Shown in pieces: positions 29,387-37,685 of a DNA stretch of 64,000 nucleotides. A program made the position numbers and the translations under genes. This DNA is from Geobacter sp. (GTDB taxonomy: Bacteria > Desulfobacterota > Desulfuromonadia > Geobacterales > Geobacteraceae), in assembly GCA_016177775.1 (NCBI GenBank), contig JACOUQ010000037.1:124001-188000 (forward strand). Direction: 5' to 3'. The notes below the pieces were generated by a model, which did not search any database, had not been told where the DNA came from, and was given only the letters and a program-made list of their open reading frames with translations. Each line of letters begins with the position of its first letter. Position 1 is the stretch's first letter.

Positions 29387-30271
29387 ATGGAATTTGCGCA
29401 GCAACTCTTACAGTACCTGGTTTCCGGTTTCTCCACCGGCGCCATCTATGCCCTGATCGGTCTGGGGTTCGCCATTATCTACAACGCCACAGGCATCATC
29501 AACTTCGCCCAGGGCGAGTTCGTAATGCTCGGCGGCATGCTGACCCTCTTCTTCCTGAACGTCGCCCGTTTCGGCATGATTCCCTCGATCATTCTGGCTA
29601 TTCTGGTGGCGACCCTATGCGGCGTGGTCTTCAACCGTCTGGCCATCAAGCCGCTGAAGAAACCTTCCCCCCTCAACCTGGTCATAATAACCATCGGCGG
29701 CAGCATCCTGATGCGGGGCCTGGCCATGCTCATCTGGGACAAGGATACCCATGCGGTTCCCGCATTTTCCGGCTCTGAGCCGCTCGATCTCGCGGGCGCC
29801 ACGATTTTGCCCCAGCACCTCTGGATCTTTGGCATCACCATCCTGGCCATCGCTGGCAATAAATTCTTTTTCTATTACACCATCAGCGGCAGGGCCATGC
29901 GCGCCTGCTCCTACAACAGCCGGGCCGCGAGCCTCGTGGGGATCGCAGTGGAACGAATGGTGCTCTTCTCCTTTCTGCTCAGTTCCGCCCTGGGAGCGGT
30001 GGCAGGGATCATAGTCGCGCCCCTCACCATGACCTCCTACGACGTGGGTGTCATGCTCGGCCTCAAGGGGTTCTGCGCCGCCATCATCGGCGGGATGAGC
30101 AGCGGCATCGGCACTGTGCTCGGCGGCATAATTCTGGGCATTCTCGAAGCACTGGGAGCCGGCCTGATTTCGTCCGGGTACAAAGATGCCATTGCGTTCA
30201 TAATTCTGCTGCTGATCCTCTTCGTCCGGCCGCAGGGGTTGTTCAGAAAAGCCGAAACAGAGAGGGTGTAA
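29387..30271 (+). CDS. livH: Branched-chain amino acid ABC permease LivH
   Basis: The protein has 294 residues with about eight membrane helices and the family start QYLVSGFSTGAIYALIGLGF followed by NFAQGEF. The EAA-like loop is near GIAVERMV. It forms the inner-membrane channel with LivM. ATG start 71 bases after the repeat. Confidence 0.94.
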   Translation: MEFAQQLLQYLVSGFSTGAIYALIGLGFAIIYNATGIINFAQGEFVMLGGMLTLFFLNVARFGMIPSIILAILVATLCGVVFNRLAIKPLKKPSPLNLVIITIGGSILMRGLAMLIWDKDTHAVPAFSGSEPLDLAGATILPQHLWIFGITILAIAGNKFFFYYTISGRAMRACSYNSRAASLVGIAVERMVLFSFLLSSALGAVAGIIVAPLTMTSYDVGVMLGLKGFCAAIIGGMSSGIGTVLGGIILGILEALGAGLISSGYKDAIAFIILLLILFVRPQGLFRKAETERV

Positions 30272-30297
30272 ATCTGAACCCGATAGTTTCGCTAATC

Positions 30298-30402
30298 CCT
30301 TCTCCATGAGGGAGAAGGTGGCCGAAGGCCGGATGAGGGGGTCAGCAGCCCCTAACAATCTATATTTCCCCCTCACCCTTACCCTCTCCCTCAGGGAGAG
30401 GG
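30298..30402 (+). repeat. 105-bp palindromic repeat, copy 3
   Basis: Same length and ends as copies 1 and 2. It fills the livH-livM gap. An in-frame extension of livM through it is an artefact. Confidence 0.9.
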
Positions 30403-30422
30403 AATTTTCGAGGCAATATCAC

Positions 30423-31394
30423 TTGAAACGAGAACTGCTGAAATTTGCCATATTTACCATACTGGTCCTGCTTCTGCCGCTGGCCGCAAAGGAAGGTTAC
30501 ATCCTCAACGTGCTGGTCTTCGTCGGCATCCACTCCATCCTTGCCATTGCCCTCAACCTTCTGCTGGGCTACGCGGGGCAGATATCCCTGGGACATGCCG
30601 GATTTTTCGGACTGGGAGCCTATATCTCCGGGGTTCTCACCGCCACGCATGGACAAAATCCCTGGCTCGCCATGTGTTACGCCGCCGGTGCCGTCGGGAT
30701 ACTGGCCTTCGTCATCGGCTTCCCCATCCTGAAGCTCAAGGGACATTACCTGGCCATGGCCACCCTTGGGCTCGGCATCATCATCTACATCCTGTTCAAC
30801 GAAACAGTCGACCTGACCGGCGGCCCGTCCGGCCTTTCGGGCATTCCGAATCTTACGCTCGGCACGCTCACCTTCGACAATGATTTGAAGAATTATTATC
30901 TTGTCTGGACTTTCACCCTGGTCGCCATCCTGCTCGCAGTGAACCTGGCCAATTCCCGCATCGGCAGGGCACTGCGTGCCATTCACGATTCCGAGACAGC
31001 CGCCCGATTGATGGGGATAAACGCCCGGTTCCTGAAGGTGCAGGTATTCGCCCTGTCGGCCCTTCTCTGCTCTGTGGCGGGAAGCCTCTATGCCCATGTC
31101 ATGACCTTCGTCGCGCCCGCTTCCTTCGGGTTCAACTTCTCGGTAGAGTTGGTGACCATGGTGATAATCGGCGGGCTCGGCTCCATCTACGGCTCCGTCC
31201 TCGGCGCCGCCATCCTGACCCTCCTGCCGGAACTGCTGCGCGCTTTTCAGGACTACGACATCATCATTTACGGCCTCATCCTGATTCTCATGACCATGTT
31301 CCTGCCGGGAGGGCTGGTGAGCATGGCGCCGGTTTTCATGTCGCTGCTGAGAGGCAGAAGGAAACAGCCAGGAGGTGCCCATGCTGAGGCTTGA
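30423..31394 (+). CDS. livM: Branched-chain amino acid ABC permease LivM
   Basis: I choose TTG 30423 (LKRELLKFAIF), just after the repeat; upstream codons are repeat sequence. It gives 323 residues, usual for LivM. Membrane helices and the motifs GYAGQISLGHAGFFGLGAY and ETAARLMGIN are present. It is the partner of LivH. The start lacks a strong ribosome site (GAGGCAAT), so the exact first codon is uncertain. It overlaps livG by 14 bases. Confidence 0.9.
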   Translation: MKRELLKFAIFTILVLLLPLAAKEGYILNVLVFVGIHSILAIALNLLLGYAGQISLGHAGFFGLGAYISGVLTATHGQNPWLAMCYAAGAVGILAFVIGFPILKLKGHYLAMATLGLGIIIYILFNETVDLTGGPSGLSGIPNLTLGTLTFDNDLKNYYLVWTFTLVAILLAVNLANSRIGRALRAIHDSETAARLMGINARFLKVQVFALSALLCSVAGSLYAHVMTFVAPASFGFNFSVELVTMVIIGGLGSIYGSVLGAAILTLLPELLRAFQDYDIIIYGLILILMTMFLPGGLVSMAPVFMSLLRGRRKQPGGAHAEA

Positions 31395-32133
31395 TCGGGT
31401 CAGCAAGCGGTTCGGCGGCCTGCTGGCACTGGAGGATGTCTCCTTCCGGATCTCGGAAGGGGCGATCACCGGCATAATTGGACCCAATGGCGCCGGCAAG
31501 ACCACCCTCTTCAACATCATCACCGGGCTATACGACATCTCCGACGGCGATGTCTTCCTCAGTGACGCCAGAATCACCGGCCTGCCGGCCGAGAAGCTCG
31601 CCGTAAAGGGGATAGTCCGCACCTTCCAGAACCTGGAGCTGTTCGGCAACATGACGGTGCTGGAAAACGTCATGGCCGGGCTCCACACCCGAAGCCGATG
31701 CGGCATGGTGGCCTGCGCCCTGAAACTTCCATGGCAGATCGCCGAAGAGAGGCGCATCCGCGAGGAGGCCTTGCAGTGGCTCGACTTCGTCGGCCTTTCG
31801 GATGATGCGCGGCTCAAGGCCTCGGAGCTTCCCTTCGGCAAGGGGCGCTTATTGGAGATAGCCCGAGCCATGGCCCTCAAACCGAAGCTTCTCTTGATGG
31901 ACGAACCGGCGGCCGGGCTCAACAGCCGTGAAACCCTGGAACTGGCGGGACTTATCCGCAGGATCAGGGAATCGGGTATCACGGTGGTTCTGGTGGAGCA
32001 CGACATGGAGCTGGTCATGGACATCTGCGAACAGATCGTGGTCATGAACCTTGGCCGGAAACTGGCGGAAGGGACGCCGCGGGAAATCCAGGAAAATCCG
32101 GAAGTAATAGCAGCTTATCTGGGAGAGGGGTGA
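31381..32133 (+). CDS. livG: Branched-chain amino acid ABC ATPase LivG
   Basis: The protein has 250 residues from ATG 31381, behind AGGAGG. Walker A is GPNGAGKTT, followed by the LivG-specific VRTFQNLELFGNMTVLENV region. The signature-like LPFGKGRLLEIARAMA has FGKG where LSYGQQ is usual. Walker B is LLLMDEPAAGL and the H-loop is VVLVEHDM. It energises LivHM. Confidence 0.93.
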   Translation: MLRLDRVSKRFGGLLALEDVSFRISEGAITGIIGPNGAGKTTLFNIITGLYDISDGDVFLSDARITGLPAEKLAVKGIVRTFQNLELFGNMTVLENVMAGLHTRSRCGMVACALKLPWQIAEERRIREEALQWLDFVGLSDDARLKASELPFGKGRLLEIARAMALKPKLLLMDEPAAGLNSRETLELAGLIRRIRESGITVVLVEHDMELVMDICEQIVVMNLGRKLAEGTPREIQENPEVIAAYLGEG

Positions 32134-32135
32134 AT

Positions 32136-32206
32136 CAGGCAACAGGCATCAGGCAAAGGGCAAAAGTACCCCCTATTGCCTGATGCCCATTGCCCGTTGC
32201 CCGAAG
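32136..32206. repeat. hairpin repeat between livG and livF
   Basis: GGCATCAGGCAA (32145-32156) and TTGCCTGATGCC (32176-32187) form the core stem. GGCAA blocks flank it on both sides. It is unlike the other repeat families in the window. Confidence 0.8.
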
Positions 32207-32211
32207 TTATC

Positions 32212-32955
32212 ATGCTCAAACTCAAGAACATCAACACATACTACGGCCAGGTGCATGCCCTCAAGACCGTATCCATGCACCTGAACAAGGGGGAGATCGT
32301 CACCCTGATCGGCGCAAACGGCGCCGGGAAGACCACGATTCTCAACACCATCTCCGGGATAACGCCTCCCCGTGACGGCGAAATCCTCTTCGAAGGGGAG
32401 GGGATCGTGAAGCTGCCACCGGACCGGATCGTTCGCCGTGGCGTATCCCAGGTGCCCGAGGGACGCCAGGTGTTCAAACCCCTGTCCGTAGAGGACAACT
32501 TGGAGCTGGGTGCCTATCTCCGCTACCGTTCGCGGGAGGGGAGGGGTGAGATCAGGAAGGACCTGGAAAAGGTCTACGAACTCTTCCCCCGTTTGCTGGA
32601 GCGGCGCAAGCAGATGGCCGGCACCCTTTCCGGCGGGGAACAGCAGATGCTGGCCATTGGTCGGGCGCTCATGGCCAAGCCGAGGCTTCTCCTTCTGGAC
32701 GAGCCCTCCATGGGGCTTGCTCCGCTGGTCGTACAGGAAATTTTCCGGGTGCTGGAAATGCTGCGCCACGAGCATGGCACCACCATCCTCCTGGTGGAGC
32801 AGAACGCCAAGGCTGCCCTCAAGCTAGCGGACCGGGGGTATGTCCTCGAAACAGGTAAAGTGATACTTGAAGAAGTGGCCTCTGAGCTCCTGGAAAACAA
32901 GGAGGTTCAGCGCGCATACCTGGGGCGCGACAAGAAGGAAATCTGGGAAAGATAG
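32212..32955 (+). CDS. livF: Branched-chain amino acid ABC ATPase LivF
   Basis: The protein has 247 residues from ATG 32212 (MLKLKNINTYYGQ). The longer frame begins inside the hairpin repeat. Walker A is GANGAGKTT, the LivF-type signature region is LSGGEQQMLAIGRALM, Walker B is LLLLDEPSMGLAP and the H-loop is LLVEQN. It is the second ATPase of the transporter. Confidence 0.93.
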   Translation: MLKLKNINTYYGQVHALKTVSMHLNKGEIVTLIGANGAGKTTILNTISGITPPRDGEILFEGEGIVKLPPDRIVRRGVSQVPEGRQVFKPLSVEDNLELGAYLRYRSREGRGEIRKDLEKVYELFPRLLERRKQMAGTLSGGEQQMLAIGRALMAKPRLLLLDEPSMGLAPLVVQEIFRVLEMLRHEHGTTILLVEQNAKAALKLADRGYVLETGKVILEEVASELLENKEVQRAYLGRDKKEIWER

Positions 32956-32959
32956 AACT

Positions 32960-33064
32960 CACACAAAGACACAAAGGCACTAAGAAAATCACAATAGGGT
33001 TTGTCAGGTTAAACCCGCATGAATTATGATTGTGCTTACCTTTGTGTCTTGGTGTCTTCGTGTG
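32960..33064. repeat. inverted repeat of the CACAAAGACAC family
   Basis: The left arm CACACAAAGACACAAAGGCA and right arm ACCTTTGTGTCTTGGTGTC are imperfect complements around ~50 unrelated bases. It separates livF from the second paaK. Confidence 0.8.
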
Positions 33065-33099
33065 ATAAATCCTTTTTATCTTTTATCGAGAGGGATGTC

Positions 33100-34407
33100 A
33101 TGGAGCATCAAATCTGGGATCGCACCCACGAATGCATGCCGCGCGAAGATATCGAGCAACTCCAGCTTGAGCGTCTTCAGGCTACCGTTAACCGGGTCTA
33201 CAAGAGCGTCACCTGTTATCGCAACAAATTCAACGAGCTGGGTATCGTTCCCGAGGATATCCGCTCACTCTCCGACCTCTCCAGACTTCCTTTCACCACT
33301 AAGGACGATCTGCGCCTCAACTACCCCTACGGCATGTTCGCCGTGCCTTTGCGCGAGGTGGTGCGCATCCACTCATCCTCCGGCACTACAGGCAAGCCGA
33401 CCGTTGTCGGCTACACCAAAAACGACATCAAGACCTGGTCCAACCTGGTGGCCCGCTTCATGACCGCCGCCGGCGTCACCCACGACGACGTGGTGCAGAT
33501 CGCCTTCGGCTACGGCATGTTCACCGGCGCCTTCGGCCTCCACTACGGAGCCGAAACCATCGGCGCCTCGGTCATTCCCATGAGTGCCGGCAACACCGAG
33601 AAGCAGATCATGATCATGCAGGACTACAAATCCACGGCCCTGGTCTGCACTCCCAGCTATGCCCTCACCCTGGCCGACCGGATGGAGAAGATGGGGATCG
33701 ACTCCAAGAGCCTGTCGCTCAAGGTCGGGCTGTTCGGCGGCGAGCCATGGTCCGAGGCGATGCGCAGGGAGATCGAAGGTCGACTCTTCATCAGTGCCAC
33801 CGACAACTACGGCCTCTCCGAGGTGATCGGTCCCGGCGTTGCCGGTGACTGCCACTGCAAAAACGGCATGCACATCTTCGAGGACGCCTTTATCCCCGAG
33901 ATCATCGACCCTGAAACAGGTGAAACCCTGCCGCCGGGGAACGTAGGGGAACTGGTCCTCACCACCCTGACCAAGGAAGCGTTCCCCATGATCCGCTACC
34001 GGACGCGGGACATCACCTCGCTCGACTACACGCAATGCGCATGCGGCAGAACCCTGGTCCGGATGAAGAAAACCATGGGACGCAGCGACGACATGATCAT
34101 CATCAAGGGAGTGAATGTCTTCCCGTCACAGATCGAAGAAGTCCTGTTCGCCATCGAGGGATGCGAGCCCCACTACCAGCTAGTGGTGGACCGGAGGGGG
34201 AGCATGGATACCCTGGAAGTCCACATCGAAGTGACCGAGAACATCTTCTTCGACGAGATGAAGAAGCAGCGGTCGTTCCTGGAGATGGTGGAGAAGAGAA
34301 TCGAGTCGGTGATCCAGGTGGGCGCGACGGTCAGGCTGGTGGAGCCGAACTCCATTCCGCGCAGCGAGGGGAAGGCGCAGCGGGTGATCGACAGGAGGAG
34401 TTTGTAA
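33100..34407 (+). CDS. paaK: Phenylacetate--CoA ligase, second copy
   Basis: The protein has 435 residues from ATG 33100, behind GAGAGGG; the upstream extension is repeat. It is homologous to the first copy over its whole length ([48 protein letters not shown]). It differs in the substrate region and C-terminus. Two ligases in one array suggest two aryl or acyl substrates. No terminator is obvious behind it. Confidence 0.92.
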   Translation: MEHQIWDRTHECMPREDIEQLQLERLQATVNRVYKSVTCYRNKFNELGIVPEDIRSLSDLSRLPFTTKDDLRLNYPYGMFAVPLREVVRIHSSSGTTGKPTVVGYTKNDIKTWSNLVARFMTAAGVTHDDVVQIAFGYGMFTGAFGLHYGAETIGASVIPMSAGNTEKQIMIMQDYKSTALVCTPSYALTLADRMEKMGIDSKSLSLKVGLFGGEPWSEAMRREIEGRLFISATDNYGLSEVIGPGVAGDCHCKNGMHIFEDAFIPEIIDPETGETLPPGNVGELVLTTLTKEAFPMIRYRTRDITSLDYTQCACGRTLVRMKKTMGRSDDMIIIKGVNVFPSQIEEVLFAIEGCEPHYQLVVDRRGSMDTLEVHIEVTENIFFDEMKKQRSFLEMVEKRIESVIQVGATVRLVEPNSIPRSEGKAQRVIDRRSL

Positions 34408-34517
34408 GTATCATTAGAACAGTTGACCGGCGTTCGCGTTTCCGTTAATTTGGAGCCGCTTTGTCAGCGTGAGAGCTGATGGGGCGGGTTTTTTACGAAG
34501 GTGCCGGGTCCCCCCTT

Positions 34518-34820
34518 ATGACAAAGAAACCGTTTTTTACGTGGGAAGGTGACACCTTGGTGCTTAATATTCTCGGCACGCCCAATGCCAAGCGTGACGC
34601 CATCGGCAAGGTAAAGGGCCATCAGCTCTGCGTCAGTGTAACAGCAGTGCCGCGGGCGGGGAGGGCAACCGACCATATGGTCCGTTTTCTGGCTGAAGAG
34701 TTTGGCGTATCGGTCAGTGATATCCAGGTCGTATTCGGCAGGATGAATGTCAACAAGCAGCTGCGGATTAAAGCGCCCAAACGCTTGCCGGCAGTTATCG
34801 GGCAGCTGGAGCTATGCTGA
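34518..34820 (+). CDS. DUF167 (YggU-like) protein
   Basis: About 100 residues from ATG 34518 (MTKKPFFTWEGDTLVLNI). An upstream ATG at 34479 is possible and has a GAG ribosome site, so the start is open. It shows the family pattern of a VLNI strand, PNAKRDAIG, the RAGRATDHMVRFLAEEFGV helix and KQLRIKAPK. Function unknown, usually an alpha/beta single-domain protein. It overlaps the methyltransferase gene by 7 bases. Confidence 0.82.
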   Translation: MTKKPFFTWEGDTLVLNILGTPNAKRDAIGKVKGHQLCVSVTAVPRAGRATDHMVRFLAEEFGVSVSDIQVVFGRMNVNKQLRIKAPKRLPAVIGQLELC

Positions 34821-35491
34821 ATCCCGGGGTGGACCGCTCATCGCGTAATCGACTCAACGAAAAACTCCTCCATCAATTTGCCGGAGACACCCTCTTTGAC
34901 GCCATAGGCCGGGCGGTCTGCCGTGCCGGTTGCCTGCCGCGCAAGGAGCTTTATGAAGCATGGGAAGTCGCTAGAAGGGTGCGGCGCCGCTTCAGGGGAG
35001 GGAGGGTTGTGGATCTGGCCTGCGGTCACGGGCTGCTGGCGCAGATCCTCCTGCTTCTCGACGACAGCTCCCCCTTGGCCCTGGCCGTTGATCGGCATAT
35101 CCCGAAGAGTGCCGCAACCCTTGCCGCGGCATTGAGCGATGCCTGGCCGCGTCTCAAGGACCGCATCCGGTTTGTTGAATCGGACCTGAGAGACGTGCAG
35201 CTGCATCACGATGACCTGATAGTATCGGCCCATGCCTGCGGTGGCCTGACCGACCTGATTCTCGGCCGGGCGGTGGATGCCGGGGTCAGAGTTGCGGTGT
35301 TGCCCTGCTGTCACGACCTCAAGGACGCCGACCTCGGCGGTCTGCAGGGCTGGATGGATGGTCCGCTGGCGATGGATGCAGCCCGCGTCTTCCGGCTGCG
35401 CTCCCAGGGATACCGGGTATTCACTCAGCAGATCCCGGATGATATCACGCCGAAAAACAGACTGCTGATGGCCGAACCGGAACAGGAGTAA
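34814..35491 (+). CDS. SAM-dependent methyltransferase-like protein
   Basis: The protein has 225 residues. The glycine motif VVDLACGHGLLAQ is near residue 65, an acidic AVDRH strand end is near 92, and motif IV-like DDLIVSAHACGGLTD is near 137. A CCH triplet follows in VLPCCHDL. This resembles the Methyltransf_32 group, thought to act on RNA or protein. The substrate is unknown. It is coupled to the DUF167 gene. Confidence 0.72.
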   Translation: MLNPGVDRSSRNRLNEKLLHQFAGDTLFDAIGRAVCRAGCLPRKELYEAWEVARRVRRRFRGGRVVDLACGHGLLAQILLLLDDSSPLALAVDRHIPKSAATLAAALSDAWPRLKDRIRFVESDLRDVQLHHDDLIVSAHACGGLTDLILGRAVDAGVRVAVLPCCHDLKDADLGGLQGWMDGPLAMDAARVFRLRSQGYRVFTQQIPDDITPKNRLLMAEPEQE

Positions 35492-35571
35492 TGAAGAGGT
35501 TCAGGTTTGACTTGACATTTATACCGTTACGCCACAATTTGATATAAACCTCACAAAGAAAGGAACATCTC

Positions 35572-36267
35572 ATGGACCAGTACAACATAAACTACCCCCG
35601 CACCGCCGACCAGATCGCCATCGCCCGGAATACGCTGATTCGCCAGGTTTACGCATGGATGGGCGGTGGACTGCTGGTCACCGCGCTCCTGGCCATGGTC
35701 ACCGTCTCCTCGCCTGCCATCCTCAATGCCGTGTTCGGCAACCGTCTTGTCTTTTACGGTCTTATTCTCGGCGAACTCGGCCTTGTAATCGCCATCTCAG
35801 GCGCCATCAACAGACTGAGCGCCGCCATGGCGTCGCTATTGTTCATCCTCTACGCCGCCTTGAACGGCATCACCATGTCCGTCATCTTCGCCGTTTACAC
35901 CGCCGAATCGGTCGCCTCCACCTTCGTTATTACTGCCGCCACTTTCGGCGCCATGAGTGCCTACGGCTACCTGACCAGGCGCGACCTGACCGGCTGGGGG
36001 AGCTTTCTCTTCATGGGACTGATCGGCGTTGTTATCGCCTCGCTGGTAAATATCTTCACCCGGAGCAGCGCCGCCTCCTGGATCATCTCGGCCGTGGGGG
36101 TGATCGTATTTACCGGGCTGACCGCCTACGACACCCAGAAGATCAAGGCCATGGCCGCAACTGGAGCGGAAGGCCGCAAGCCGGCCATCCTCGGAGCCCT
36201 CACCCTTTACCTCGACTTCATCAATCTCTTTCTGATGCTCCTGCGGCTCCTCGGCAACCGTCGCTAG
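35572..36267 (+). CDS. Bax inhibitor-1/YccA family membrane protein
   Basis: The protein has 231 residues with seven predicted helices, ending in the acidic-cluster helix AYDTQKIKAM typical of the family. N-terminal RNTLIRQVYAWMGGGLLVTA is characteristic. Relatives act as Ca2+/H+ leak channels or modulate FtsH; the role here is not shown. ATG start behind AAAGGAAC. Confidence 0.93.
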   Translation: MDQYNINYPRTADQIAIARNTLIRQVYAWMGGGLLVTALLAMVTVSSPAILNAVFGNRLVFYGLILGELGLVIAISGAINRLSAAMASLLFILYAALNGITMSVIFAVYTAESVASTFVITAATFGAMSAYGYLTRRDLTGWGSFLFMGLIGVVIASLVNIFTRSSAASWIISAVGVIVFTGLTAYDTQKIKAMAATGAEGRKPAILGALTLYLDFINLFLMLLRLLGNRR

Positions 36268-36270
36268 AAG

Positions 36271-36531
36271 GTGGAAGAAATCATAAGGATAGAAACAGCC
36301 GACGAACAGGGAAAGCCACAGGAAGAGGAAGGGATAGAAATACCCCTCGACAGGATAGACCCGGATACGCTTCGGAACATGCTGGCGGAGTTTGTCACCA
36401 GGGAATGGGCGGATGAGGAATGCTCGCTGGAACGCAGGATCGAACAGGTCCTGCGTCAGCTACGGGAGCGCAGAGCTAAAGTAGTGTATGACTTCAGAAC
36501 GGAAACCTGGAATATTACCGAGTGCCGATGA
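36271..36531 (+). CDS. UPF0270 (YheU-like) protein
   Basis: The protein has 86 residues from GTG 36271, three bases after the preceding stop. Residues ~22-82 match the YheU pattern: IEIPLDRIDPDTLRNMLAEF, VTREW, LERRIEQVLRQL and VVYDFRTETWNI. The N-terminal ~20 acidic residues are extra. No function is known. Confidence 0.75.
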   Translation: MEEIIRIETADEQGKPQEEEGIEIPLDRIDPDTLRNMLAEFVTREWADEECSLERRIEQVLRQLRERRAKVVYDFRTETWNITECR

Positions 36532-36550
36532 TTGGGAAAAGTTGTTACTC

Positions 36551-36895
36551 TTACAAGAGCCCTATCACCCCTTTGAGGCTTCGTTCCACTTCAGCCATTT
36601 CTTCGGGGGTGAGGCTGGTGAGGGGACCTTCGCCAAAGCGGTTGATGTCTAGGGCACGGGGTTGATCAACTACGACCTGACAGGGTTTGAGCAGGCGGTC
36701 GCGTGGCTCAATGGTGATCCGCCAGCGCTTGAAAGATGGGTAAACCTGGGTGGTGAGCGGTAAAATTACCACCATTGGTGAACCGCTCGCAGTGAGGGCG
36801 TCGTCCTGAATGACCAGCACCGGCCGGATTTTGCCGATTTCACGCCCGCGACCGGGATTAAGATTGGCAACCCATATCTCGCCGCGCCGCATCAT
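36551..36895 (-). CDS. mazF: MazF-like endoribonuclease toxin
   Basis: I choose ATG 36895, which overlaps the antitoxin stop as ATGA; a GTG three codons upstream is also possible. About 114 residues: MRRGEIWVANLNPGRGREIGKIRPVLVI is the PemK/MazF core, followed by the VVILPLTTQV strand. It cleaves mRNA at short sequences when freed from its antitoxin. It ends 20 bases from the convergent UPF0270 gene. Confidence 0.9.
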   Translation of the reverse strand: MMRRGEIWVANLNPGRGREIGKIRPVLVIQDDALTASGSPMVVILPLTTQVYPSFKRWRITIEPRDRLLKPCQVVVDQPRALDINRFGEGPLTSLTPEEMAEVERSLKGVIGLL

Positions 36896-37209
36896 TTCCA
36901 CCACTTCTCATCCGACCCTTTAGTCCGGCTTTTGCCGGGTTTGTGACCTTCGGTAATGTCGAGGGCTTCATTACTCGTGACCATTCCTTCCTCGGCCATT
37001 TCCAACGCCTCCCGACGTATATTCTCGTCACCATAGCCGGTGCGAGCTTCGGCCACCAGTTCGGCCATGAATCGCTCGCGCTCGCGGCGGGCAAGATAGT
37101 CAGATATGGCTTGGCGTACCACTTCGGAACGAGGCAGACCTTCGCGATGAGCTTCTTCCTCAAGTCGGTGCTCCAGATCTTCAGCCAGTCGCAGACTTAG
37201 GGCAGGCAT
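36892..37209 (-). CDS. Ribbon-helix-helix antitoxin
   Basis: The protein has 105 residues from ATG 37209 (MPALSLRLAEDLEHRLEEEA), behind GGAGG. The N-terminal ~45 form a MetJ/Arc/CopG-type fold (LSLRL strand, GLPRSEVVRQAISDYL helix). The Lys-rich C-terminus probably wraps the toxin. It precedes mazF and overlaps it by 4 bases, the usual order for an autoregulated module. Confidence 0.87.
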   Translation of the reverse strand: MPALSLRLAEDLEHRLEEEAHREGLPRSEVVRQAISDYLARRERERFMAELVAEARTGYGDENIRREALEMAEEGMVTSNEALDITEGHKPGKSRTKGSDEKWWK

Positions 37210-37221
37210 GTAACCTCCGCA

Positions 37222-37270
37222 TAATACAGAATGTACTACCAATTGTATTACATTATGTATGAGCCGTCAA
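37222..37270 (-). promoter_or_regulatory. toxin-antitoxin promoter and operator
   Basis: On the minus strand TTGACG (37270-37265), a 17-base spacer and TACAAT (37247-37242). The inverted repeat TAATACA / TGTATTA (37222-37228 and 37244-37250) overlaps the -10, as expected for repression by the RHH antitoxin. Confidence 0.6.
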
Positions 37271-37685
37271 TTGTTCAATCGAAAGGTCAGGTTGACAGAA
37301 CGCTATGAAAATGAGCCTTCACGGCGCATGTTGAATATTGGGGGATACCACGGATATCAATTGCAACGAGAAATACAATTACAGAGCAAATTTGGAAGCC
37401 GCCCCAAATTGCCCAACAGAGATCGCGGCCCGCAAGGAGCTGTTCGTGAAGGTCGCGAGTACATGAGGGGTACGCATCAAGGCCGATCTCCGTCCGATCC
37501 GACGACGAACGAGGATTGCAATTTTTACAAAGCCACATCACTAACTTTACATAATATATCTTATGGGACGTAAACTAAGGACATAAAGAAAGCCGCCATG
37601 ACCGGAATATTGGCCACAGGCGGCTCTTATCTTACTGTTTTGAATGGCAACAAACGTACTGAAAGTATGTTGGGATTCCCAGAGG
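37271..37685. other. intergenic region with gene debris
   Basis: No intact gene. It holds an inverted queE fragment at 37418-37453. The other short frames in both directions match nothing I know. Base composition is more AT-rich than the neighbours. Confidence 0.5.
37418..37453 (+). pseudogene. relic fragment of queE in inverted orientation
   Basis: 36 bases on the plus strand match the queE coding strand (which lies on the minus strand at ~37908-37943) at about 33 positions. They cover the codons of the EIAAHKELFVKV segment. Nothing longer aligns clearly. It may be the scar of a second queE copy or of an inverted duplication. Confidence 0.5.

Noticed and set aside
30360-32045. 561-codon minus-strand frame
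   Set aside because: Antisense to livM and livG and running through a 105-bp repeat; no domain pattern in its translation.
32136-33064. CRISPR-like array in the livF region
   Set aside because: The two repeats differ from each other, have no regular spacers and form single inverted repeats.
37287-37541. 84-codon minus-strand frame between queE and the antitoxin
   Set aside because: No ribosome site or recognisable pattern, and it overlaps the inverted queE relic. Treated as debris.
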